From assembly GCA_050013835.1 (NCBI GenBank), contig JBEKEM010000005.1:62001-126000 (forward strand): 64,000 nucleotides of DNA, in the 5' to 3' direction. Below the pieces are notes generated by a model. That model was not told the origin of the DNA. It was given only the letters and a program-made list of their open reading frames with translations, and made no database searches. The stretch's first letter is position 1. Each line of letters starts with the position of its first letter. Shown here one piece after another: positions 15,828-24,960 of this stretch. The stretch comes from Bog-793 sp050013835. Its GTDB lineage: Bacteria > Actinomycetota > Acidimicrobiia > Acidimicrobiales > Bog-793. Made by a program: the position numbers and the translations under genes.

Positions 15828-17354
15828 TCACCGTGCTGTGCTGTGGCGGGGCAGGCCGGCGACGGTTCCCAGGTCGTCGATGAGCGGGGAGAGCGAACGC
15901 CGCAGGGCCGCGTAGGTCGCGACGAGATCGCGACTCACCCCGACTGGTGAGGGCGCGGCGGTGTCGTCGCCCGGAAGCTGCGCTAGCGCCTCGTCCAGCG
16001 AGGCGGCCCTCCCTGTCGCGAGGAGACCGAGGGCGGCGGCACCGCGCGCGGTACCCGCCGTGTCGTCGACGACGAAGAGCGGGCGGTCGAGGGAGGCCGC
16101 CACGGCCTCGCGCCACAGCGGTGAGCGGAAGGCGCCGCCGGTCGCCCGCACGGACTCGACGAAGACCATCGCGTCGAGGCGGTCGAGGATGAACCGAAGC
16201 TGCATGCAGACCCCCTCGACGGCGGCGCGCACGAGATGGGCACGGGTGTGGTGAGCGCGCAGGCCGAGGTAGGCGCCGGCCAGGTCCGGGTCCCACAGCG
16301 GCGCCCGTTCGGCGATGAGGTACGGCACCATCGCCAGCCCGTCGGCCCCCGGCGGGGCCTGCGCCGCCAGCTCGAGGACGGCGGCGTCCGGGTCGTCGCC
16401 CGCCGCGACGAGGTCGGGAGCGAGGGCGCGTCCCGCCCAGGGGATCACGCCGCCGCCGTTGCTGATCGACCCGCCGGAGACCCAGAGCGATTCGGTGAGC
16501 GCGTAGCAGTAGAGCGCCCTCCCAGCGCCGAGGCGGGGCCGGTCGAAGGCGAGCCGGAGGGCGCCGCTCGTGCCGAGCGTCAGCCCGGCCACTCCCGGCG
16601 TGATCGCCCCCGTGCCGAGATTGCCGAGCGGGCCGTCGCCGGCGCCGACGACGACCGGGGTGCCGGCGGGCAGGCCTACCTCCTCGGACGCCGCCGGGGC
16701 GAGCTCGAGGACGGTGGTGGGCGAGAGGATCTCCGGCAGCCGCTCGGCGGGCACCCCGCAGACCGCGAGCGCTCCCGGGCTCCACGCGCGCGTCGCCATT
16801 TCGAGGAGCCCCGTCCCCGAGGCCGACGAGAGCTCGGTGGCGAGCGTGCCGGTGAGCCGGTAGATGAGGTAGTCCTTGAGGCCGATCCACCAGCGTGCCG
16901 CGGCCCAGGTCTCGGGCTGGTGGCGGGCGAACCACATCAGCTTGGCAAGCGGCGTCATCGGGTGCACGGGGACCCCGGTGACGTTGTGGAGCTGGGCCGC
17001 GTCGCCGGACTCGCGGAGCGAGCGTGCCTCGTCGGCGGCCCGAGCGTCGGCCCACGTGACAAGCGGCGTCAACGGCCGGAGATCGGCGTCGAGCGCCATC
17101 AGGCCGTGCATCGCGGCCGAGAGCGAGACGGCCGCGACCGCAGCGCCGTCCCCGGCCGCGACGCACTCGGCGAGTGCCGCCAGAGCGGCGGCGACGATCA
17201 CCTCCGGGTCCTGCGTGCGGCACCCCGGCGCCGGCTCGTCCGTCGGGTACTGGCGGGTGGCGACGTGCCGCCGCGCCGAACCGGGCTGGAAGGCGACCGC
17301 CTTGACGCTCGTCGTGCCGACGTCGAGCCCGACGATGAGGGCCGTCCCCGGCAT
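15828..17354 (-). CDS. FGGY-family carbohydrate kinase (gluconokinase/xylulokinase-like)
   Basis: 508 residues from ATG 17354, which directly precedes the first ATP-site motif IVGLDVGTTSVKAVAF; a longer frame from 17408 adds only an Arg-rich stretch. Two ASKHA domains: SLSAAMHGLMALD and TWADARAADEA in the first, GAGDGPLGNLGTGAI, LGTSGALRL and ATGGAFRSPLWREAVAASL in the second. The catalytic Asp is in GAGDGPLGN. The MHGLMALD block points to the gluconokinase/xylulokinase branch, but the sugar cannot be fixed from sequence and no transporter or isomerase lies nearby. It is followed on the same strand after the aldo/keto reductase by an 87-base gap, so co-transcription is possible. Confidence 0.85.
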   Translation of the reverse strand: MPGTALIVGLDVGTTSVKAVAFQPGSARRHVATRQYPTDEPAPGCRTQDPEVIVAAALAALAECVAAGDGAAVAAVSLSAAMHGLMALDADLRPLTPLVTWADARAADEARSLRESGDAAQLHNVTGVPVHPMTPLAKLMWFARHQPETWAAARWWIGLKDYLIYRLTGTLATELSSASGTGLLEMATRAWSPGALAVCGVPAERLPEILSPTTVLELAPAASEEVGLPAGTPVVVGAGDGPLGNLGTGAITPGVAGLTLGTSGALRLAFDRPRLGAGRALYCYALTESLWVSGGSISNGGGVIPWAGRALAPDLVAAGDDPDAAVLELAAQAPPGADGLAMVPYLIAERAPLWDPDLAGAYLGLRAHHTRAHLVRAAVEGVCMQLRFILDRLDAMVFVESVRATGGAFRSPLWREAVAASLDRPLFVVDDTAGTARGAAALGLLATGRAASLDEALAQLPGDDTAAPSPVGVSRDLVATYAALRRSLSPLIDDLGTVAGLPRHSTAR

Positions 17355-17441
17355 CACCGCCGAGGACGCGGACTCGCCGTCGCGTCGCCGTCCGGGGCCA
17401 CGTCGCACGCGGTTAGCGCCTTCCTCTCTGCGGGGATGTTG

Positions 17442-18479
17442 TCAGCGCCCGAGCACCTCGTCGATGCGGCGGAGGTGATCCGCCGTCAACGGGCCGAAGC
17501 GGATCGCGCCGACGCTTTCCTCGACCTGGGCCGCCGTCTTGAACCCGGGGATCGGCACGGCGGTCGGGCTGCGGGCCCAGAGCCAGCCGAGCGCCCCCTG
17601 CACGAGGCTGCGGCCGCCGTCGGTGAGGATCCCGCGCAGCGCGTCGAGCTTGGCGAGCCACCTCGGCGCGGCGCTGCCGTCCGGCCGGAACATGTCGCCC
17701 CAGCCGAGCGCCGTCTCCTGGGCCCGCCAGTCGTCGGCGGGGAGGCGCGAGTCGGTGCCGTACTTGCCCGACAGGAACCCCGAGGCGAGAGGGCTGCGGA
17801 TGAGGGCGGTCATCGACGTCCTCTCGCATAGCGCGAAGAAGTCCGGCTTGTCCTCGAGGACGTTGCAGGCGATCTGCACGGCCGAACACGTGCCCCGCGC
17901 GGCCCAGCGGGCGGCCTGGGCGGGCACGTCGCTGCTCCAGCCGAAGTGCCGGAGCAACCCCTCGCGCTGCAGTCCCTCGAGCTCGCCGACGACCTCGTCG
18001 GCCGTGTCGTCTGGAACGTCGCCGACGTGGAGCTGGTAGAGGTCGATGTGGTCGCGGCCGAGCCGCCGCAGCGACGCCTGACACGCCGATCTGATCTCGG
18101 CGGGCTTCACGCGGGTGCCATCGACGTCGCCGTCTCCATCCCCGCCCATGCTAAAGCCGAACTTCGTTGCGATGAGGATCTCGTCGTGGCCCTTCAGCGT
18201 GCTCCCGACGAGCTGCTCGGAATGGCCGCGTCCGTAGACGTTGGCGGTGTCGAAGAGGGTCACCCCGAGTTCGGCGCCCTTGCGGATCGCGCGCACCGAC
18301 TCGGTGTCGTCGACGGGGCCCCAACCGATCGTGTGGCCGTCGCCACGGGTCACGGGGCCGCCGATCGCCCAGCAGCCGAGTCCCATCGCCCCGAGCAACG
18401 GGCCGTCCGGGCCGAGGCGGTGGGCCGAAACGGTGTTCGCCTGTGGATTCTCGCTCACCATCCTCCTTTGCGGGTCCAT
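17442..18479 (-). CDS. Aldo/keto reductase
   Basis: NAD(P)H-dependent (beta/alpha)8-barrel oxidoreductase, 345 residues. The catalytic tetrad is visible: Asp and Tyr in FDTANVYGRGHSEQLVG, Lys in ATKFG, and His in YQLHVGD. A C-terminal block with AVPIPGFKTAAQVEESVGA binds the cofactor phosphate. It resembles the YajO/Tas-like AKR subgroup (the DTANVYGRG motif) acting on small carbonyls; the physiological substrate is unknown. ATG at 18479 is used here; ATG 18461 is an alternative, but the AAAGGAGG sequence lies immediately against it. The gene sits upstream of the sugar kinase on the same strand. Confidence 0.88.
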   Translation of the reverse strand: MDPQRRMVSENPQANTVSAHRLGPDGPLLGAMGLGCWAIGGPVTRGDGHTIGWGPVDDTESVRAIRKGAELGVTLFDTANVYGRGHSEQLVGSTLKGHDEILIATKFGFSMGGDGDGDVDGTRVKPAEIRSACQASLRRLGRDHIDLYQLHVGDVPDDTADEVVGELEGLQREGLLRHFGWSSDVPAQAARWAARGTCSAVQIACNVLEDKPDFFALCERTSMTALIRSPLASGFLSGKYGTDSRLPADDWRAQETALGWGDMFRPDGSAAPRWLAKLDALRGILTDGGRSLVQGALGWLWARSPTAVPIPGFKTAAQVEESVGAIRFGPLTADHLRRIDEVLGR

Positions 18480-18615
18480 TCTCCCTCATCGCGACCCGCG
18501 GTCCGGGGAGCTCACCCGTCAGCCCGCCGCCGGTGGCGCGGGTGCGTCAGCGCCGCTGGACCAACATCTGAGCCGGCACCGCGACCCGGAGGCGGACCCT
18601 CCCGGGGGTCGGACC

Positions 18616-19458
18616 TCAGCGGGGTGGACCGGCCGCGACGCGCGCCCGGGCGTCCGACACGTCACCCCGCCACCAGCCGAGCGCCTCGACCCACCAGGTA
18701 AGCCCAGCCCCGGCGTAGGCGTCGATCCGTCCGGTCTCGTCAGCGCCCGCAGCCGTCGCCCCTTCGAGGGAGACGTCGAACGAGGCGCCGTCCCGGTGGG
18801 CGGCGACGTAGTCGACGATGGCGGCCAGCTCGCTCGGCGGCATCGTCTCGCCCGAGGGGTAGGAGGCGTGGATCGGGAACACGCCGTCGAAGCGCGCCGC
18901 CCGGCGGAAAGGCGCACGGTTGGGCCACCGCCCCCCGACCCAGATCGGGATGCGCGGGCGCTGCAGCGGGACAGGGGTCATCGGGGGAGCCTCGACCTGG
19001 AAGTGCCTGCCCTCGTGGGTGAAGGCCTCGCCGGTCCAGGCCGCGGTGACGATGTCGAGCGCCTCGTCGAGGCGTTCGGCGCGCGATCGGTCGTCGGGCG
19101 ACTGCCCGAAGGCGGTGTACTCCTCGAGGCGCGATCCCAGGCCGACTCCGAGGGTGAAACGGCCGTCGGACAACCGGTCGAGCGCCACGGCACGTTTGGC
19201 GACCTCCCAAGGGAGTTGCCGCGCCAGCAGGGCCACGCAGAGCCCGAGGCGGATGCGCTCGGTCCTGACGGCGATGGCGGCGAGCGTCACCCACGGGTCA
19301 GTCACCGGCCAGTCGTCGGCGAAGAGCAGGTGGTCCCAGAGGAAGAAGCCGTCCCAGCCGGCTTGCTCGGCGGCGACGGCGAGCTGGCAGAGCAGTTTCG
19401 GGTCGGCGAACGGCCCGACGTTGGGCAGGTCGATCGCGTACTTGAGCTCGCGTGCCAC
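18616..19458 (-). CDS. LLM-class (luciferase-like) probable F420-dependent oxidoreductase
   Basis: 280 residues with the bacterial luciferase-like TIM-barrel signatures: KLLCQLAVAAEQAGWDGFFLWDHL at the N-terminus (the first beta strand and helix), DPWVTLAAIAVRTERIRLG, ALDRLSDGRFTLGVGLG and PRIPIWVGGR. The GVGLG and WVGGR motifs are typical of the F420-dependent branch in actinobacteria rather than FMN luciferases. Substrate unknown. GTG start at 19458. A 72-base gap separates it from the divergent acetyltransferase gene. Confidence 0.85.
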   Translation of the reverse strand: MARELKYAIDLPNVGPFADPKLLCQLAVAAEQAGWDGFFLWDHLLFADDWPVTDPWVTLAAIAVRTERIRLGLCVALLARQLPWEVAKRAVALDRLSDGRFTLGVGLGSRLEEYTAFGQSPDDRSRAERLDEALDIVTAAWTGEAFTHEGRHFQVEAPPMTPVPLQRPRIPIWVGGRWPNRAPFRRAARFDGVFPIHASYPSGETMPPSELAAIVDYVAAHRDGASFDVSLEGATAAGADETGRIDAYAGAGLTWWVEALGWWRGDVSDARARVAAGPPR

Positions 19459-19529
19459 CGCGCCATCATGCCCGCGGTTCGGGTGGGCGGCATCCGCCGG
19501 CCGTCCGCCGTGTGCGGCAGGCTTTCGGC

Positions 19530-20057
19530 ATGGCGGTGCGTGAGGTCGTCGACGGCGACAGGGCCTGGGTGGTGGGAGTGCTGACCGAGCGGTGGGGCTC
19601 GACCCTCATCGCCCGTCGCGACGCCTTCGTCGACGCCTCCGACCTGCCGGGGCTGATCGCCGAGGCGGACGGGGAGCGGTTGGGGCTCGCGACCTATCAG
19701 GAGTTGGACGGAGAGGTGGAGCTCGTGACGCTCGACGCCCTGGTCGGCTCGCGAGGCGTGGGTTCCGCGCTGGTGCAGCGACTGGTGGAGCTGGCCAGGC
19801 AACGCAGCTGCGGGCGCGTGTGGCTCATCACGACGAACGACAACCTGCCGGCGCTTCGTTTCTACGGTCGGCGCGGATTCCGGATCGTCGCCGTGCACCC
19901 CGGGGCGGTCGACCGGGCCCGCCTGCTCAAGCCCGGCATCCCCCTGATCGGCCTCGGTGGCATCGAGATCCACGACGAGATCGAGCTCGCCCGGAAGCTC
20001 CGACCCGGCCCGGCCGCCGCGCCCGCGGGAACTGGCACAGCCGGCGGGCGGGGTTAG
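19530..20057 (+). CDS. GNAT-family N-acetyltransferase
   Basis: 175 residues from ATG 19530 (the frame is open further upstream but overlaps the divergent gene's promoter region). GNAT features: the beta4 strand VELVTLDALV, the acetyl-CoA-binding loop SRGVGSALVQRLVELA (R/Q-x-x-G-x-G/A pattern), WLITTNDNLPALRFYGRRGFRIV with the NxxAxxFY motif of the C-terminal half. The last 20 residues are Pro/Ala/Gly rich. Acceptor substrate unknown. Confidence 0.85.
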   Translation: MAVREVVDGDRAWVVGVLTERWGSTLIARRDAFVDASDLPGLIAEADGERLGLATYQELDGEVELVTLDALVGSRGVGSALVQRLVELARQRSCGRVWLITTNDNLPALRFYGRRGFRIVAVHPGAVDRARLLKPGIPLIGLGGIEIHDEIELARKLRPGPAAAPAGTGTAGGRG

Positions 20058-20075
20058 GTCCCGGGCGCGCCCGAG

Positions 20076-20624
20076 TCAGCCGTCGACCCGGCTCCCGGCG
20101 AACGTGCTGGCGTCGGGCTTGGCGAGCCCCATCGCGGTCCCGAGCACCTTCCAGAACTCAGGCGAGCGGGCCACCCAGCGGAGCTGCCCGAGGCCCCGCA
20201 CCCCCTGGCAGCCAGTCGCGTCGACGTCGACCGACGGGAAGTCGTGGCCCTTGGCCGCGAGGGCGAGGTGGTAGGTGATGCCCCAGTCGGCCGGGCAATG
20301 GAGGCCGCTCTTAGGCATCTTTGGCAGGGCGCAGAGCGCCCTTGCCGCCGCGCGCACGACCCTGGCGTTCCGCACGGTGACGAGGGAGGGGAAGGTGAAG
20401 TCGAAATGGTCCTGGGGGATCGAATCGGTGCGGGTGACGACGAGGCGGTCCATGTTGCTCACCGAGGAGCACAATGCTCCCAGGGTGGCCGGCCGGGCGT
20501 TCGCCCGGGACCGGTCGGCGGTGGCGCCGGCGGTTTGGCCGGCGGCGCAGAGCATCATCCCGGCGAGCAGCGCCGTCACGACCGCCCCGACCCGATACCG
20601 AGGACCCTCGGTTTGCGGTCCCAC
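20076..20624 (-). CDS. Secreted protein of unknown function
   Basis: 182 residues starting GTG at 20624. An N-terminal signal peptide (hydrophobic VVTALLAGMMLCAAG, likely cut near AGATA) is followed by a small domain with paired cysteines: LCSSVSN, LCALPKM, LHCPADWGITYHL and DATGCQGVRGLG. The four-plus cysteines suggest a disulfide-stabilised extracellular fold. I recognise no family function. It converges with the GNAT gene (18-base gap). Confidence 0.65.
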   Translation of the reverse strand: MGPQTEGPRYRVGAVVTALLAGMMLCAAGQTAGATADRSRANARPATLGALCSSVSNMDRLVVTRTDSIPQDHFDFTFPSLVTVRNARVVRAAARALCALPKMPKSGLHCPADWGITYHLALAAKGHDFPSVDVDATGCQGVRGLGQLRWVARSPEFWKVLGTAMGLAKPDASTFAGSRVDG

Positions 20625-20735
20625 AGCCTCCCCCTCCCTGCCGTCACGCGTAGCTCGCCCACCTCTAGACGCTCGCCGTGCCCGGGAGGTTCGAAACCGG
20701 CACCGACCGGCGGGAAGTCCCCCGCGCCCCGGCGC

Positions 20736-21230
20736 TCAGTCGGTCGGGAAATGCACCTCCGCCTGCCATCTCTCGGTCGTGCGCAGGTTGGAAAGGGCCT
20801 TGCCGGCCCGCAGGGCCCAGTCGAGGACCTTCTCGGGTGCCTCCGCGGGCGGGACGCGCAGGACGAGTCCCCGCCGGACGTGGTCCTGCTCGACGAACCA
20901 GCCCGCCGGGATGCCGACGTCCTGCGCGCGCAGCCGCTCGGCGGCGCGCCGGCCGCAGCTGTGCGTGATGCCGAGCCTCGTGTGCTCGGGTCGGCGGCGG
21001 TCCCTGGCGGCCGGGACCCACGAGCACATCGTGACGACCGGGTTCCCGCCGCCGAAGATCGCCCATAGCCCGGTCGGCATCGTCGGCGCGTCCTCGTCGT
21101 CGGCGAACCCGGGCAGGAGGTTGATCCAGCCACGCCCGGCGGCGGCGAACTGCGTCATGCAGGTGACGACCATCGCCGCATCCTCGGGCACGAACTCGAA
21201 CCGCTCGACGCGTCGATTCCGCGCGTGCAT
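20736..21230 (-). CDS. Hypothetical protein, cytoplasmic
   Basis: 164 residues with no signal peptide or membrane segment. Conserved-looking stretches are GRGWINLLPGF, GLWAIFGGGNPVVTMCSW, RLGITHSCGRRAAERL and GWFVEQDHVRRGLVLRVP, the kind of composition seen in folded single-domain proteins; I do not recognise a family. ATG start at 21230. Neighbours on the same strand are both secreted proteins separated by about 100 bases each, so an operon is uncertain. Confidence 0.6.
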   Translation of the reverse strand: MHARNRRVERFEFVPEDAAMVVTCMTQFAAAGRGWINLLPGFADDEDAPTMPTGLWAIFGGGNPVVTMCSWVPAARDRRRPEHTRLGITHSCGRRAAERLRAQDVGIPAGWFVEQDHVRRGLVLRVPPAEAPEKVLDWALRAGKALSNLRTTERWQAEVHFPTD

Positions 21231-21322
21231 ACGAGCAGCATCGCAGGTCCGGCGGTGCGACCGGGAGCCAACGGACGTGCTGCCGCCCGATCGACCGGTG
21301 ATCCCGGTCGCGGTTCGCGCCC

Positions 21323-22128
21323 CTAGAGACCCTGGAACCTGATCGGGAGGTTCTGCGTCGTGGTGTGGCCCTTGGCGGCGGTGAGGCGGAGGGGCGTGCC
21401 GACGACGAGACGACTGTTGGTGTCGGACCGGTAGTAGGCAGCGATTGTCCAGCGTCCCGGGGCGAGGACGAGCGCGTAGGCGTGTCCCGGGAAGATGTCC
21501 TCATAGCCCTGTCGACCACCGCGGCAGACGATGCTGAGGGCCACGGCGGCCGGGCACGCCTGGATGCCGAGGTGCGCCTTCGACGAGAAACCGGCGGGCG
21601 CCCCTTCCAGCTTCACGAGGCCTCCCATGGCCGGCCCGCGATAGTGCACGGTGAGATCCCGGCGGACCACGCCGCCGGGCCCGAGGGTGACCGTCACGGG
21701 CGCGCCGTCGATGATCTGGCCCCAGCGCGTGTAGTAGTACAGCCCGACCTGCCAGGTGCCGGGACCGGTGAGCCGTACCGAGTAGCTGCCCGGCTTGCGG
21801 TGCGAGCCCAGGACGACGGCGGAGGCGCGCCGCGCGTGGCCGCCAGAGGCGATGACGTGGTGCACCACCGCGGCCCTGGTCGCGGGCGAACCCGACGGTG
21901 TCGCCGTCGCACCGCCGGGGCAGGCGACGAGGAACCCTTCCGCAGCAGGGCAGGCCTGCACGTAGAAGCCGGCTCGTGCCAGCCGGCCGGCGCGCCGAGG
22001 ATCCGCGCCGTCCCGGTGACGACCGGGACTCCCGGCGCCGCCCGTGCGAGCGGCGCGCCCAGTGCCGCGAGAACGACGCCGCCGCCCAGGACGGTGAGCA
22101 ACCTCACAGGTCGCGAGCGCCGCGTCAC
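21323..22128 (-). pseudogene. Secreted two-domain protein interrupted by a -1 frameshift
   Basis: The start (ATG 22128) encodes a clean signal peptide, MTRRSRPVRLLTVLGG through APLARA, then GTARILGAPAGW. At about 21975-21985 the reading moves to another frame, where the coherent protein continues (AGFYVQACPAAEGFLVACPGG to the stop at 21323). The match is supported internally: the second half of the protein repeats the same block as GAPAGFSSKAHLGIQACPAAVALSIVC. Inserting one base would restore a 268-residue product made of two homologous ~120-residue domains with Cys pairs. Either a genuine inactivating mutation or a sequencing/assembly error. Function unknown. Confidence 0.65.
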
Positions 22129-22289
22129 AAAATCCAGTATTCACGTGTGGCCAAGGGGAGGCGAGGACCTCGCCGGCAGCCGGGTGATCCGTGCCATCAC
22201 GCGACCGACTGGCAGGCCGTTCTCGCGGTTCAGGCGACGACGACGTGACGGTTCCGGCACGGCGCGCCCGAACGACGGATCGTCCCGTT

Positions 22290-22295
22290 TAGCAT
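22290..22295 (+). promoter_or_regulatory. Probable -10 box of leaderless VOC-gene promoter (TAGCAT)
   Basis: TAGCAT ends exactly 6 bases before the ATG at 22302; there is no Shine-Dalgarno sequence. Confidence 0.45.
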
Positions 22296-22301
22296 GAGCG
22301 C

Positions 22302-22670
22302 ATGGCCGTGGCCCGACTGGGTTCGATCTCACTCGACTGTGCAGACCCCGGAGCGCTGGGCGAGTTCTGGGCCGCACTCCTTGGCGGTGAGGTCTCGTTC
22401 CGGAGCGACGCCTTCGTCGCGGTGAAGACCGATCGCGGGTGGCTGTCGGCCGTGGGCATCCCGGACTACGAGCCGCCGGTGTGGCCCGAGGGTGCGCCTC
22501 CCAAGCAGATGCACCTCGACCTCGCCGTCGACGACCTCGAACTGGCACAGGCGGAGGCGGTGCGGCTGGGGGCGCGTCTGGCGGCGGTGCAACCTGCCCC
22601 GGAGCACTACCGGGTGCTACTCGATCCCGCCGGTCACCCGTTTTGCCTCACGACGCAGATCCCGTCGTAG
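22302..22670 (+). CDS. VOC-superfamily (glyoxalase-like) protein
   Basis: 122 residues with the beta-alpha-beta-beta-beta repeat of the vicinal-oxygen-chelate fold: LGSISLDCADPGALGEFWAALLG at the N-terminus, KQMHLDLAVDDLELAQAEAVRLGARL in the middle, and YRVLLDPAGHPFCLT at the end. This is the glyoxalase-like subgroup widespread in actinobacteria, usually of unknown substrate. Isolated between two leftward genes. Confidence 0.85.
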   Translation: MAVARLGSISLDCADPGALGEFWAALLGGEVSFRSDAFVAVKTDRGWLSAVGIPDYEPPVWPEGAPPKQMHLDLAVDDLELAQAEAVRLGARLAAVQPAPEHYRVLLDPAGHPFCLTTQIPS

Positions 22671-22804
22671 CCCGGCACGCCGGAGACTTCCCGCCCGGTC
22701 GCCACCGACCGGGGGCGCGTCGTGGAAGGGACGGAACTCCCGGATCCTTCTGCGAACACGCCGGACGGGACCCCGTTGCCCGACCGTTGCGCGCGAGGGC
22801 ACCC

Positions 22805-23617
22805 TTAGAGCGGGCCCTTCGTGCCGACTCCCTTGAAGAACGTGTAGCAGAAGACGCCGTCGGCCTCCGTCGTGCGGTGGAGCGCGCGCACACCGGCGTC
22901 GAAGGTCGCGGCGTCGATGAGGCGGGCCCCGAGCGCGGCTTCCCGCACCCCCTCGATCATCGCCGTGAAGGTCCTCCTGGTGAAGCCGTCCACCAGCCCG
23001 GCACGGCTCGCGTCGACATAGACCACCCGGGGCCCGGCCGCGACGGAGCCGAAGCCCGCCCCGACGAGGAGCGGGTAGACCTCCCGGCCGATCAGGGCGT
23101 TGCCGCCCGCTCGTCGTTGCAGCTCGACGAGACAGGCGATCGCCCGGCGGGCCGCGTCGTCGTCGGGGTGGAAGTAAGCGGACCCGTGGTCGCCCTCGAT
23201 CACCGTGATCGTCCCACCCGGCCTCAGCACGCCGCCGAGGACGCGCAGGGCTTCGGTCGGCCGGGCGAGGTGCTCGAGGACGAAGCAGACGAAGACGTGA
23301 TCGAAGGACCCGGGGGCGAACGGCAGCGAGAAGATGTCGGCCTGGCCGAATTCGACGTTGTCGAGTCCCGCGGCCACGACACGTCGCCGGGCCTTCTCGA
23401 GCGAGTCGGCGGCGACGTCGACCGCGGTGAAACGCGCCCCGGGGCTCCGGGCCGCGAGCGTGACCGTCTGGGCGCCGACGCCGCAGCCGACTTCGAGCAC
23501 CGTCGACCCCGCCGGGTACGCCGTGTCGTGATGGAGCAGCTCGACGAGCGTCTCCGCCTGGTCAAGGAGGCGGTCGTCCTCGCGGGCGTGGTAGCCGTGC
23601 ACGTAACGCTCCGTCAC
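22805..23617 (-). CDS. SAM-dependent methyltransferase (class I)
   Basis: 270 residues. Motif I VLEVGCGVGAQTVTLA binds SAM, followed by acidic FTAVDVAADSLEKAR (motif II), the FDHVFVCFVLEHLARP motif (post-II) and VLRPGGTITVIEGD (motif III). The N-terminal YVHGYHAREDDRLLDQAETL resembles small-molecule methyltransferases of the ubiE/COQ5-like group with a C-terminal substrate domain. Substrate unknown. GTG start at 23617, just 29 bases downstream of the menF stop and on the same strand, so it may belong to the menG-menF transcript. Confidence 0.85.
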   Translation of the reverse strand: MTERYVHGYHAREDDRLLDQAETLVELLHHDTAYPAGSTVLEVGCGVGAQTVTLAARSPGARFTAVDVAADSLEKARRRVVAAGLDNVEFGQADIFSLPFAPGSFDHVFVCFVLEHLARPTEALRVLGGVLRPGGTITVIEGDHGSAYFHPDDDAARRAIACLVELQRRAGGNALIGREVYPLLVGAGFGSVAAGPRVVYVDASRAGLVDGFTRRTFTAMIEGVREAALGARLIDAATFDAGVRALHRTTEADGVFCYTFFKGVGTKGPL

Positions 23618-23646
23618 GGTCGCATCACCGCATCCGGGGTGTCATC

Positions 23647-24960
23647 TCAGGGGCGGACGAAGGCGGCGAGCAGTGCCTGGAGCTTCAGCTGGGTCTCGGC
23701 GAGCTCTGCCGCGGGGTCGGACCCGTCGACGATGCCGACCCCGACCAGGAGCCGCGCCGTCTTGCCGTCGACGAAGGCGCTGCGGATGCCGATCCACCAC
23801 TCGCCGTCACCCGAGGCGTCGACCCAGCCGACCGGGCCGGCGAAGCGGTCGCGGTCGAGCTCCTCGTTCTTCCGCAGGTACTCGAGTGCGGCGTCGCGCG
23901 GTGTACCCCCGACGGCGGGTGTCGGGTGGAGCTCGACGGCGAGCTCGAGCGCGCTCGGGAGCCGTGCCGCAGGTTGCTCGGCGCGCAGCGTCGCGGTCAC
24001 CAGTGTTGCGAGGTGGGTGACGTTGCGCAGTTCCAGGAGCTCGGGGGTGTCGGGGACTGCGACGTCGTCGGCGTGACGGACGAGGGTGGCGACGATCGCC
24101 TCGACGACGTAGCGGTGCTCGAGCCGGTCCTTCGGCGAGGCGAGCAGCCCGGTGGCGAGGCGGGCGTCCTCGCGCCGGTCGCCGCTGCGGGCGACGGTGC
24201 CGGCGAGCGGGCGGGACGAGATCCTTTCGCCCCGGCGCCGCACGAGAAGCTCCGGGCTCGCTCCGACGAATCCGTCGATCGCGAAGGCGGCGCACGTCGG
24301 GTGGAGAGCCCGGATGCGCTCCAGGAGGTCGTGCCGCCGGAAGCACCGGTTGGCGGCGATGACGACCTCGCGGACGAGGACGACCTTGTCGAGCTCGCCC
24401 GCGCGGATGGCGTCACGCGCGGCGGCAACGGCGGCGCAGAACTCCTCGTGCGGGCGGGCCGAGTCGACCCGGAAGCGGTCCGGGCCCGGCTCGCCATCGT
24501 CGTCGGGCAGGTCCAAGACGAGCCCGAGCTGCTCGCCGGGGCGGGCGACCTGCAGCCTCGGCCCGATGGCGACGACGACGGCGTCGTCAGCGTCGACGAC
24601 GACGGCGAGGCGGGGGATGACGAGCGAGCTCGCCATCCCCGCGTCGAACGGCAGGGCACCGAGGGCGAGGGCTCCGGGGAAGTTGGCTCCGTCCTCGGAC
24701 CGCCCCGGGATGGCGGCGAGGAGCTCGTGGGCGAGGCGGCCCGCTCCGGGCTCGCCGACGCCGAGGCGGAACTCGAGGCGGGCCGCTTCGCCCCAGGAGA
24801 GCACTGCGGCGCCGTCGCGCTCGACGAGGCGCCCGGCGCGGAAAGCGTGGTGCCGCGCTCGCTCGACGACCTCGGGGTCGACGGGCGCCGCGCGCCAGGC
24901 GAGGGCGCTGGCGTCGATCTCGCCGCCACTCGGGGACGTGAGGCGGGCCGGCGCGCTCAT
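23647..24960 (-). CDS. menF: Isochorismate synthase (menaquinone pathway)
   Basis: Converts chorismate to isochorismate, first committed step toward menaquinone. 437 residues from ATG 24960, which has a GGAGG just upstream and overlaps the menG stop (ATGA). Chorismate-utilising-enzyme core: ELDKVVLVREVVI (Lys general base), SPELLVRRRGERISSRPLAGT, KDRLEHRYVVEAI, the isochorismate-synthase marker HPTPAVGGTP, and GWVDASGDGEWWIGIRSA. The HPTPAVGG motif separates it from anthranilate and aminodeoxychorismate synthases; an entC-type role in siderophore synthesis is possible in principle, but coupling to menG favours menaquinone. Confidence 0.9.
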   Translation of the reverse strand: MSAPARLTSPSGGEIDASALAWRAAPVDPEVVERARHHAFRAGRLVERDGAAVLSWGEAARLEFRLGVGEPGAGRLAHELLAAIPGRSEDGANFPGALALGALPFDAGMASSLVIPRLAVVVDADDAVVVAIGPRLQVARPGEQLGLVLDLPDDDGEPGPDRFRVDSARPHEEFCAAVAAARDAIRAGELDKVVLVREVVIAANRCFRRHDLLERIRALHPTCAAFAIDGFVGASPELLVRRRGERISSRPLAGTVARSGDRREDARLATGLLASPKDRLEHRYVVEAIVATLVRHADDVAVPDTPELLELRNVTHLATLVTATLRAEQPAARLPSALELAVELHPTPAVGGTPRDAALEYLRKNEELDRDRFAGPVGWVDASGDGEWWIGIRSAFVDGKTARLLVGVGIVDGSDPAAELAETQLKLQALLAAFVRP

